Positions 1 to 7,564 of a stretch of DNA of 37,689 bases are shown here, piece by piece; the first letter of the stretch is position 1; the number at the start of each line of letters is the position of its first letter. Source of the stretch: Candidatus Gastranaerophilales bacterium (GTDB lineage Bacteria > Cyanobacteriota > Vampirovibrionia > Gastranaerophilales > Gastranaerophilaceae); assembly GCA_947631645.1 (NCBI GenBank), contig CANRMD010000015.1, positions 1 through 37,689 on the forward strand, in the 5' to 3' direction. The translations under genes were made by a program, and so were the position numbers. Below the pieces are notes generated by a model, which saw only the letters and a list, made by a program, of their open reading frames with translations, did no database searches and was not told the origin of the DNA.

Positions 1-971
1 AAAACATGTATTCTTGAAAGATTTATATTTTTTAGATTATTATACGTTATTTCAAAATCTTTGACAGTTTCATCAGGGAAACCGACAATAATATCACTTC
101 CTATAAAAGCTCTATCAAATTTATTATTTATATATTCAACAAGTTCTTTAATTTGCGAAACTGAATAATGCCTGTTCATAGATTTTAAGGTTTTATCACA
201 AACTGACTGCAAAGAAAGATGAAAATGCGGACAGAATTTTTCTGATTTTGAAAGAAATTCTATAAACTCAAAACTCAACTCTAACGGGTTTAAAGAGCCA
301 AGTCTGTAGCGTCTTATTTTAGTTTTTTCAATTTCTTTAAGCAAATTAATAAGATTTGATTCAGGGGTCAAATCATACCCCCACTGACCGATATGAATAC
401 CTGTTAAAACTGTTTCATAATAGCCCTCATCTGCAAATAAATTAATTTGTTCAATAATATTTTCAACTGAATTTGAACGGTTTTTACCCCTTGCAAACGG
501 TATCGTACAATAACTGCATCTGTTGTTGCAGCCATCTTGAATTTTAACTGATGCTCTTGTCCTATGAGTTTGGCGGAGTTTTTCATATCTGAATTTTTCA
601 TGAGAAAAAATATCCGATACAACATACTTTTCATCAGAAGAAAGTATTTGCAGAATATCATTTTTTTCATAATTTCCCAGAACAAAATCGGCAATATTAT
701 TTTTTATAATACTTTCTTTTTGAAGCTGAGCCATACACCCCGTTAAAACTGTTTTAATTTTTGGGTTTTCCCTCTTTGCATGTCTTAAATATGATAAATT
801 TTTGCTGTCTGCAACTTGCGTAACCGAACAAGAATTTAAAATATAATAATCAGCATCAATAATATTATTAACTTCAATGAAACCGCCATTTGTAAGTATT
901 TCAGCAATTAAAGCCGACTCTACCTGATTTGTTTTGCAACCTAAAGTTTTAATAATAAATTTATTGAGCAT
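1..971 (-). CDS. mtaB: tRNA threonylcarbamoyladenosine methylthiotransferase MtaB, 5' part (gene runs off the window)
   Basis: Radical-SAM methylthiotransferase that converts t6A37 to ms2t6A37 in ANN-decoding tRNAs. Translating the minus strand from the ATG at 971 gives an open frame to base 1 with no stop, so the C-terminal part (including any TRAM domain) lies outside the window. The N-terminal MTTase domain begins with KTLGCKTNQVES and has further Cys at NSCSV and TGCMAQ, the ligands of the auxiliary [4Fe-4S] cluster. The radical-SAM motif CNNRCSYC is followed by TIPFARG. The KTLGCKxNQxE opening fits MtaB better than MiaB or RimO; this family choice is from memory of family signatures. The start lies 2 bases after the stop of the upstream EAL gene, so the two are probably co-transcribed. 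Confidence 0.88.
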   Translation of the reverse strand, partial: MLNKFIIKTLGCKTNQVESALIAEILTNGGFIEVNNIIDADYYILNSCSVTQVADSKNLSYLRHAKRENPKIKTVLTGCMAQLQKESIIKNNIADFVLGNYEKNDILQILSSDEKYVVSDIFSHEKFRYEKLRQTHRTRASVKIQDGCNNRCSYCTIPFARGKNRSNSVENIIEQINLFADEGYYETVLTGIHIGQWGYDLTPESNLINLLKEIEKTKIRRYRLGSLNPLELSFEFIEFLSKSEKFCPHFHLSLQSVCDKTLKSMNRHYSVSQIKELVEYINNKFDRAFIGSDIIVGFPDETVKDFEITYNNLKNINLSRIHV

Positions 972-973
972 AA

Positions 974-3262
974 CTAATGATTTTTTATATCAACTCCATC
1001 AGACAAAAACATTTGACAAAAAGTTTCAACATCGACAGGCCTACCGAAATAAAAACCTTGAGCTAATTTACAACCTAAGTTTTTCAAAAATATAAGCTGC
1101 TCTTCCATCTCTATCCCTTCAGCAAGAGTAGTCATATTTAACTGATTAGCCATATCAATAATTGATTTTAAAATTATTCCGCCTCTTTCATCATTAACGG
1201 CATCAACAATAAACCCTCTGTCAATTTTCAAAACATCAAAAGGCAAATGTCGTAATATATTTAATGATGAATACCCCGTACCAAAATCATCCATAGATAA
1301 AATAAAGCCATGTGATTTTAAATTAGATAATACATCTCTGAACCTTTTTTCATCATTAAAACAAGCCGATTCCGTCAGTTCTAATTCAATATATTCGGGA
1401 GGAACGTCATATTTTTGCGTTAATAATACCAATTCACTTATAAAAGCATCATTATTTAAATGAAATCTTGAAACATTAACGGATATAGGAAACATTTGCT
1501 TCCCCTCGTTTTTACGTTTTGCTAAAAATTCAAAAGTTTGAGACCAAATACATTTATCTAATTCAACAATAAAGCCGTTTTCTTCAAATAAAGGAATAAA
1601 GTTATTTGGTGGAATAATACCTTTATCGGGATGTATCCATCTGACTAAAGCTTCTGCTCCTTTTAGAGTTCGTGTTTCAATATCAAATTTTGGCTGCAGA
1701 TACATTTTAAATTGCCCTGATTCAAGTGCTGAATACATCTCATCTTCTATAGCTTTATTTAAAAGTATTTGTGCTCTTAAATTATCATCATAAAATTTAT
1801 AGCGGATATTAACATTACCCTTAACATTTTGCTTAGCAATATTTGCTCTCTCACACATAATATCAACAGGAACTGTCTTATCGGATATAAGATATATTCC
1901 AAATTCAAATGATAATTTTGCCTTTCTTAAAATATCAAAATTTTCGGAAACTTGTTCCATTTTATTTTCATTATATACTTTTACATCTTCCAATATATTA
2001 TTAATAAACTTGCTTACAATAAAATCTTGATTTTCATATTCATAAAGAACTACAAATTTAGAGGCGTAATCTCTTACACAAATACTTCCTTCTGAAAGAT
2101 TATTACATATTATTTCATATACATCTTTAATTATTTTATTTGTATGTTCACTGCCATATAATTCATTAATAGATTTAAAATGGGCAATATCAATAAAAAT
2201 AAGTGCATAAGCATTGTTGTTATCATGTAATATTTCATTAGCATCAACTAAAAATTTATTTTTATTTCCGCCTCCTGTTATTTGATCAGTAAAAACCATA
2301 TCATATATCATTCGTTCATTTTGTTTGAATAAGATATTACTGTAGTAATACATAGCAAATAATAACAAACTTATTAATAAAACTATAAGAGTTATCCCGC
2401 CCAGTAATTTATCAACATGTAATAACAAAACATAGAGCGGAATAATTGTAAAAACAATTCTGTTTTGGTTATCAATTACAGAATATGCGGCAACATATTT
2501 TCTGTTTTTATACTTAAATAAAAAAGAACCGTTTTGTTTAGATTTCAAGTTATTTTTTACTTTTTCAAGAGTAGTACCAATATATTTATTATCAAATTCA
2601 AAAAAGTTATTGAATTTAAATTCATATTTTTGAGTTTTCACAATAAAGTTTCCGTCAGAATCAATAATATATGAATATCCTTTTTTATCATAATTATTGA
2701 GTAAAAGAATTTTAATATATTTATCAGCAAAAACTTCTGAAGAAATAATACCTATATACTTATTATCCTTATTATAGACAGGAGCTCTAAACTCATTAAC
2801 ATATCCTGATGGAACATGCTGATTTTTAACCGTAGCAAAGAATTCAGATTTATATAAAGAAATATCATCTGCATTTTTTGATTTTACAGTTGTTAAACCT
2901 TTATCACGTTCATATTTTATTTTAATTCCGTCTTTATATGCAAAAATCAAAGAATAATAATCATAATCCGTAATATATTTTTCCAAAAATTCTCCGATTT
3001 CTTTTTCATTATAGTTTACAGCATAATTTGTTAATTTTGCAGATAACAGTTCCATCTCTTTAATAGAACTGTTAATTCTCCCTCTAAGATTAGAAGCTGT
3101 TTGTAGAACACTTTGTTCCAAATATTTTTGAGCAGAAATAAATTCATTTGATATTACATAATTTACAAAAAAGATAGCCACAACTACCAAAAGCAGCATT
3201 ATACACTTTGTTATATTGTATAATGTTACATATTTAATATCTTTTTTTACTTTTTTATTCAA
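974..3262 (-). CDS. Membrane EAL-domain c-di-GMP phosphodiesterase with dCache-like sensor and degenerate GGDEF
   Basis: 762 residues. TM1 is at about 15-37, an extracytoplasmic sensor region (dCache-like) at about 38-275, TM2 at about 286-312, a GGDEF-like domain at about 325-485 and an EAL domain at about 505-755. The GGDEF signature is replaced by YASKF (399-403), so cyclase activity is unlikely and the domain may be a GTP sensor or scaffold. The EAL domain looks intact: GAEALVRW (EAL at 537-539), ELTES, DDFGTGYSS, LKIDRGF and LAEGIE are all present. The predicted role is c-di-GMP hydrolysis controlled by an extracellular ligand. The start codon is TTG; the first in-frame ATG is 21 codons later, inside the first membrane segment, so TTG is preferred. 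An AGGAAG lies about 11 bases upstream. It sits upstream of mtaB with a 2-base gap. Confidence 0.9.
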   Translation of the reverse strand: MNKKVKKDIKYVTLYNITKCIMLLLVVVAIFFVNYVISNEFISAQKYLEQSVLQTASNLRGRINSSIKEMELLSAKLTNYAVNYNEKEIGEFLEKYITDYDYYSLIFAYKDGIKIKYERDKGLTTVKSKNADDISLYKSEFFATVKNQHVPSGYVNEFRAPVYNKDNKYIGIISSEVFADKYIKILLLNNYDKKGYSYIIDSDGNFIVKTQKYEFKFNNFFEFDNKYIGTTLEKVKNNLKSKQNGSFLFKYKNRKYVAAYSVIDNQNRIVFTIIPLYVLLLHVDKLLGGITLIVLLISLLLFAMYYYSNILFKQNERMIYDMVFTDQITGGGNKNKFLVDANEILHDNNNAYALIFIDIAHFKSINELYGSEHTNKIIKDVYEIICNNLSEGSICVRDYASKFVVLYEYENQDFIVSKFINNILEDVKVYNENKMEQVSENFDILRKAKLSFEFGIYLISDKTVPVDIMCERANIAKQNVKGNVNIRYKFYDDNLRAQILLNKAIEDEMYSALESGQFKMYLQPKFDIETRTLKGAEALVRWIHPDKGIIPPNNFIPLFEENGFIVELDKCIWSQTFEFLAKRKNEGKQMFPISVNVSRFHLNNDAFISELVLLTQKYDVPPEYIELELTESACFNDEKRFRDVLSNLKSHGFILSMDDFGTGYSSLNILRHLPFDVLKIDRGFIVDAVNDERGGIILKSIIDMANQLNMTTLAEGIEMEEQLIFLKNLGCKLAQGFYFGRPVDVETFCQMFLSDGVDIKNH

Positions 3263-3637
3263 TTAAATAAAGCTTCCTACCAATAATAAGAACATAACAT
3301 AAGTTAAATTTAATACATATTACGGTATAAGGCAAGAAAATAAAAAAAATGTTTGCAAAGTTTGCAAACATCAAATAAACACGAGGATATTAAGAGAGAG
3401 AGTAAAAAATTTGTTTATTAATCATTTTGCCTTATATGGCAGATTAATTCATCTACTCTTAACAGAGCCTTGCGTTTTTTTATTTAGTTGTGTGTATCAT
3501 CTACTCTTATATAAAGTTTTTTTTTTCAAAAAAATTGCTTAAAAAAAACAATTATTTTAACAAAATTTAATATTAATAAATTTTATGAAAAAAAACTGCT
3601 TTACAAGATAATAAATACGTGCAACAATAACACTGAT
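3263..3637. promoter_or_regulatory. Structured divergent intergenic region between the EAL gene and the glutamate synthase operon
   Basis: About 375 bases without a protein-coding gene. It should contain the promoters for the divergent EAL gene (minus) and glutamate synthase operon (plus). Visible structure: a perfect 23-bp palindrome at 3349-3371; a 10-base inverted repeat TATAAGGCAA (3326-3335) with TTGCCTTATA (3427-3436); a 13-base direct repeat TCATCTACTCTTA at 3449-3461 and 3497-3509, each followed by a T run (3475-3481 and 3517-3526); and an element TAAGAGAGA (3391-3399) able to pair with either repeat copy. I do not recognise a known riboswitch class. Confidence 0.5.
3349..3371. repeat. 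Perfect 23-bp palindrome, operator-like
   Basis: Arms of 11 bases, ATGTTTGCAAA and TTTGCAAACAT, flank a single central G. The near-zero spacer and lack of a T run favour a dimeric repressor or activator site rather than a terminator. It lies between the divergent EAL gene and glutamate synthase operon. The TTTGCAAA core resembles the palindrome upstream of acpP (37656-37675). Confidence 0.6.
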
Positions 3638-4744
3638 ATGTGTAGAATTGGTGCAATTAAATCAAAAAAATATTTACACCCGTCGATTGCATTAAAACTG
3701 ATGCGTTCCCAACAGAAAGGGCACGATAATTCGGGTTTTGCCTTTGTAATGCAAGATTTGGGCGGTATTTTTGCAGCACATAAAGATTTACCTTTGTTAT
3801 CTATGTCCGCAACAGTAGAAGGGACAAGAAGAGCTGAAGATATACTTCATAACTTAGGTTTTACCCGTGTACTTCAATGGTCACCCGAGATTAATAATCA
3901 AAAGGGATTGAAAATTGAACCGATGCCTAATTACATATTTGAAACTTTTCAATACCCCAAAAGCCACAAATATGCTACAAAAGAAGAAAAAGAAGAACTT
4001 TTAATCGACACTGCACTACTTTTAAGGAAAGAATTGGAAAAAGATAATGCAGGCTTTATATTTTCTTTTTGGCCCGATACTTTAACTCTAAAAGAAATCG
4101 GAAGTCCTAAGGATATAGGCACATATTTCGGTTTATGGGAAGAAAATGAAGATTTGTGTGCAAAAGTTATAACGGCACAATGCAGACAAAATACAAATTA
4201 TGATATCGTAAGATATGCCGCTCATCCTTTCTTTTTGGAAGGATATACAATTCTTGCAAACGGCGAAAATACTTTTTTTGAGAAAAACAGAGATTACCAG
4301 CAATCTTTATACAAAGGTTACATTGGGTTTGAATCGGATTCACAATGCTTTTTATATACACTCCACTATGTAAATAAAATATTAAAATGGCCTATTCAAT
4401 ACTATAAGCACACAATAACACCATTACCTTTTGAAGAAATAGAATCAAGACCTGACAGAGATGTATTATTAAGAATAAAAGCATCTTTAAGCCATCTTGA
4501 AATAAACGGGCCTAACACAATTTTAGGAGTTTTACCCGACGGTAAAATGCTTTGTGTTTGTGATTCAAAAAAGTTAAGACCTGTTGTCATCGGTCAAGAT
4601 GAAGACACGGTTATTATGACATCAGAAGTAACAGGTATAAACGATATAATGCCCAATAGAGATATTTCTAAAGATATTTACCCTAACGAAAAAGAAACAA
4701 TAATAGTGACAAATGATTTAACGGTGGAAAGATGGCAACAATAA
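3638..4744 (+). CDS. Split glutamate synthase, class II glutaminase domain subunit
   Basis: 368 residues. Supplies ammonia from glutamine to the FMN synthase subunit encoded next. The protein begins MCRIGAI, so Cys2 becomes the N-terminal nucleophile after Met removal, as in Ntn (GATase type 2) amidotransferases. NSGFAF near 32-37 and ANGENTF near 210 correspond to conserved glutaminase regions. The short stand-alone form matches the archaeal/Thermotoga-type split glutamate synthase, not the ~1500-residue bacterial GltB. The Met-Cys requirement fixes the start even though no Shine-Dalgarno is visible upstream. The 3' end overlaps the next gene by 13 bases, implying translational coupling. Function is well supported by the three-gene order; subunit nomenclature is not uniform, so no symbol is given. 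Confidence 0.88.
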   Translation: MCRIGAIKSKKYLHPSIALKLMRSQQKGHDNSGFAFVMQDLGGIFAAHKDLPLLSMSATVEGTRRAEDILHNLGFTRVLQWSPEINNQKGLKIEPMPNYIFETFQYPKSHKYATKEEKEELLIDTALLLRKELEKDNAGFIFSFWPDTLTLKEIGSPKDIGTYFGLWEENEDLCAKVITAQCRQNTNYDIVRYAAHPFFLEGYTILANGENTFFEKNRDYQQSLYKGYIGFESDSQCFLYTLHYVNKILKWPIQYYKHTITPLPFEEIESRPDRDVLLRIKASLSHLEINGPNTILGVLPDGKMLCVCDSKKLRPVVIGQDEDTVIMTSEVTGINDIMPNRDISKDIYPNEKETIIVTNDLTVERWQQ

Positions 4745-6360
4745 GCATAAATCAATTACATATGGATGATTTACCTTGGATAATTGAATACGATGAAACG
4801 AAGTGTATTCAATGCGGAAAATGCAGTGCCTCTTGTTCATTTAATGCAATAAAACCCGTCGTAGAAAAACGAAGAAAACCGTCAAACGGCTTGCAAAAAC
4901 CTGCATTTGAAAATATTCTTGTAATAAAACAAAATGTTTCATTTGAAAACCACTGCCGAGGATGCGGAATGTGCTCAAGGGTATGCCCAAACGGTGCAAT
5001 AAAGGCAATAAGAAACCCCAATGACAGATATTCGGTCAGATACAGAGCCGCAAAAGGTGATTCACTAAAAAAAGGCGGTCGTTCAAATTTGAATACAGAA
5101 GGAAGAACTCTTGATAAAATAAAAATCGGCAGAATTTCTCAAATGACAGACCCGTCTTTAGATGCCGCACGACATAAATTTGAATTAAGAACACCTTTCG
5201 GAAGAATTTTATCTGCGGATAAACTCTCATTTGAAAATAAAGACGGAAAAATGCAACTATCCTCTCAGTTGCCTCCAAACAGATGGATATATCCAATAAT
5301 AATGGGCGATATGTCAATCGGAGCAATATCATGGAGAATGTGGGAAGCTATGGCTGTAGCTACTGCATACTTAAATGAAGTTATGGGAATCCCCGTAAGA
5401 ATGTGCACAGGAGAGGGAGGTATTCCCGTAAGACTATTAAAGTCAAAGTATGTTAAATATATGATATTGCAAATAGCTTCAGGGCACTTTGGCTGGAACA
5501 GAATAATTCAAGCCATGCCTGATATGGTTGAAGACCCTGCCGGTATATTAATAAAAATAGGGCAAGGGGCAAAACCCGGTGACGGCGGATTATTGATGGC
5601 AAGTAAAGTTGCAAAATACGTACAGGAAATCAGAGGTGTTCCCAGAGCCGATTTATTAAGTCCTCCGACCCATCAGGGATTATACTCAATTGAAGAAAGC
5701 GTTCAAAAGATGTTTTTATCAATGAATGCCGCATTTAATTTCAAAGTTCCCGTTGCTATAAAAGTTGCAGCTTCTGTTACAAGCGTTTCAGTATATAATA
5801 ATTTATTACGCGATCCATATAATATTGTAGGAGGATTTTTCATTGACGGGTTAGCCGCTGGTACGGGAGCCGCACATGAAATATCATTAAATCACACAGG
5901 ACACCCTATAACTTCAAAATTAAGAGATTGTTACCTTGCAGCCGTTCATCAGGGCAGACAAGGGGAAATTCCGTTATTTGCCGGAGGAGGTTTAGGACAG
6001 ACCGGAAGTTTTGCCGCTGATGCTTTTAAACTTATATGTTTAGGTGCGAACGGAGTATTTACGGGAAGACTTTTACTTGAAATAGCCGGCTGTATCGGTA
6101 ATGACACAGGAAAATGTAACGCATGTAATACAGGTCTTTGCCCGGCGGGACTCGCAACTCAGGATGTTTGTCTTACAAAAAGACTTGATATAGATGTTGC
6201 CGCTCAAAATATAGTTAACTACTTTTTAGCGACCGATATGGAGTTAAAAAAGCTTATGGGACCTGTCGGAAATTCAACCTTACCGATAGGACGTTCAGAC
6301 GCTCTTATTACCGTTGATAAACATGTTGCAAACAGACTCGATATTCAGTATGTATGTTAA
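4732..6360 (+). CDS. gltB: Split glutamate synthase, FMN synthase domain subunit with N-terminal 2x[4Fe-4S] ferredoxin
   Basis: 542 residues. Catalyses reductive transfer of ammonia to 2-oxoglutarate on FMN. The N-terminus carries two ferredoxin motifs, CIQCGKCSASC and CRGCGMCSRVCP, in the first ~85 residues. The rest is the TIM-barrel FMN domain: GDMSIGAISWRMWEAM, TGEGGIPVRL, IKIGQGAKPGDGG, SPPTHQGLYSIEE, GGFFIDGLAAGTGAAHE and AGGGLGQTG. Near the C-terminus KCNACNTGLCPAGLATQ supplies Cys for the Fe-S cluster next to FMN. The ferredoxin modules suggest that electrons arrive from ferredoxin or an unlinked reductase, since no GltD-like NADPH subunit is encoded nearby. Middle gene of the operon; it starts inside the end of the glutaminase gene. 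Confidence 0.92.
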   Translation: MATISINQLHMDDLPWIIEYDETKCIQCGKCSASCSFNAIKPVVEKRRKPSNGLQKPAFENILVIKQNVSFENHCRGCGMCSRVCPNGAIKAIRNPNDRYSVRYRAAKGDSLKKGGRSNLNTEGRTLDKIKIGRISQMTDPSLDAARHKFELRTPFGRILSADKLSFENKDGKMQLSSQLPPNRWIYPIIMGDMSIGAISWRMWEAMAVATAYLNEVMGIPVRMCTGEGGIPVRLLKSKYVKYMILQIASGHFGWNRIIQAMPDMVEDPAGILIKIGQGAKPGDGGLLMASKVAKYVQEIRGVPRADLLSPPTHQGLYSIEESVQKMFLSMNAAFNFKVPVAIKVAASVTSVSVYNNLLRDPYNIVGGFFIDGLAAGTGAAHEISLNHTGHPITSKLRDCYLAAVHQGRQGEIPLFAGGGLGQTGSFAADAFKLICLGANGVFTGRLLLEIAGCIGNDTGKCNACNTGLCPAGLATQDVCLTKRLDIDVAAQNIVNYFLATDMELKKLMGPVGNSTLPIGRSDALITVDKHVANRLDIQYVC

Positions 6361-6375
6361 TTCGGAATTATTAGT

Positions 6376-7452
6376 ATGACAAAAGAAGAAATTTATATAA
6401 AAACATTAGAAGACAATAAAAGGATGTCCACTCAAGAACTCCTCCAATTAATAACTTCAAAAATAAACGAGGGATACACAAATTTTAAAATTGACGGGTG
6501 CGGACAACATAATATAGGCGGTTCCAGCTGGGCAAAAGACAGAAATGAAGAATTAACATTCAGAATAACTAACCCCGGGCAAAGAGCGGGAGCTATGGCA
6601 TTAGCCGGAACAAACATATATATAGACGGTTCTGCTCCTGCTGATGTAGGTTGGCTAAATTCAGGGGCAAAAATAGTTGTAAACGGAGATTGCGGAGATA
6701 CGGCCGCACATTGTGCAGCTGGCGGCAAAATATATGTTTCGGGCAGAGTAGGTACCCGCTCGGGTGCCCTTATGAAACATGACCCGAAATTTGAGTCGCC
6801 TGAATTTTGGGTTCTGAAAAATACAGGGTCTTTTGGCTTTGAATTTATGGGAGGCGGTATTGCCGTTATATGCGGTTATGATTGTGATAATATCAACTCT
6901 GTTTTAGGAAACCGTTCGTGTGTAGGTATGGTAGGAGGAACTATTTACGTTCGCGGAAAAATCGAAGATATTGCTGACTGTGTTGATATTCAATCTCTTT
7001 GCGATGATGATATTAATTTCCTTTCATCAGGACTAAAAGAATTCTTAAAAGAAATTAATCAAAATAATTTATATAATGAATTAACCATATGGAACGAATG
7101 GAAAAAAATTGTTCCGCTTCCCGATAATAAAAAAGAAAAAAATATTTCCGTTGCACAATTCAGAAAAACCGCTTGGGTTGAAAACGGCATATTCGGTGAT
7201 TTTATTCAGGATGATTACAAAGTATATAATTTAGCCGCAACGGGAGAAGGAAGAATAAGAATTCCTGCTTGGGAAAATAATAATTGTATCGATTGCAAAA
7301 TTTGTTTAAATAATTGCCCGCAAAATGCAATAGGTAATGAAAATAAAATATATTTCTCCGACAGTGAAAAATGTATTGGCTGCGGCATTTGTGAGGCTGT
7401 TTGTCCTAAAAAATGCTGGGAAATGATTTCTAACAGAAAAGAAATTTCATAA
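6376..7452 (+). CDS. Split glutamate synthase, GXGXG domain subunit with C-terminal 2x[4Fe-4S] ferredoxin
   Basis: 358 residues. Corresponds to the C-terminal beta-helix (GXGXG, alpha domain) of GltB, a structural domain that holds the glutaminase and synthase domains together. Glycine-rich turns repeat through 35-190, for example GCGQHNIGGSSW, NPGQRAGAMALAG, GDCGDTAAHCAAGGKIYV and MGGGIAVI. Two [4Fe-4S] motifs follow at about 305-350: CIDCKICLNNCP and CIGCGICEAVCPK. The fused ferredoxin, together with the one in the preceding subunit, could give an intermolecular electron path. It starts 15 bases after the previous stop and is the last gene of the operon. No strong terminator follows, only short inverted repeats. 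Confidence 0.88.
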   Translation: MTKEEIYIKTLEDNKRMSTQELLQLITSKINEGYTNFKIDGCGQHNIGGSSWAKDRNEELTFRITNPGQRAGAMALAGTNIYIDGSAPADVGWLNSGAKIVVNGDCGDTAAHCAAGGKIYVSGRVGTRSGALMKHDPKFESPEFWVLKNTGSFGFEFMGGGIAVICGYDCDNINSVLGNRSCVGMVGGTIYVRGKIEDIADCVDIQSLCDDDINFLSSGLKEFLKEINQNNLYNELTIWNEWKKIVPLPDNKKEKNISVAQFRKTAWVENGIFGDFIQDDYKVYNLAATGEGRIRIPAWENNNCIDCKICLNNCPQNAIGNENKIYFSDSEKCIGCGICEAVCPKKCWEMISNRKEIS

Positions 7453-7465
7453 TTGCTTTGTAAAT

Positions 7466-7479
7466 TTTTGTTAACAAAA
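7466..7479. repeat. 14-bp perfect palindrome upstream of the annexin-like gene
   Basis: TTTTGTTAACAAAA is self-complementary and lies about 90 bases upstream of the annexin-like start and just after the glutamate synthase operon. It is too short and AT-rich for a convincing terminator and could be a regulator site. Chance occurrence in AT-rich DNA is possible. Confidence 0.3.
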
Positions 7480-7564
7480 TTAATATAAATAATAAAAAAA
7501 CTAAAGTTTTAATAATCCGTACCGATAATTATACATGTGTGTACAACAATGGAGTGCTGAAAGT

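Noticed and set aside
404-746. Two ORFs of 96 and 60 codons inside the first kilobase
   Set aside because: They lie in other frames of mtaB, whose radical-SAM motifs are clear in its own frame.
3449-3509. Two 13-base direct repeats considered as a CRISPR fragment
   Set aside because: Only two copies, too short, no third unit and no cas genes; better explained as leader structure.
7535-7564. Upstream in-frame start for the annexin-like gene
   Set aside because: No Shine-Dalgarno before it; GGAG serves the ATG at 7565.
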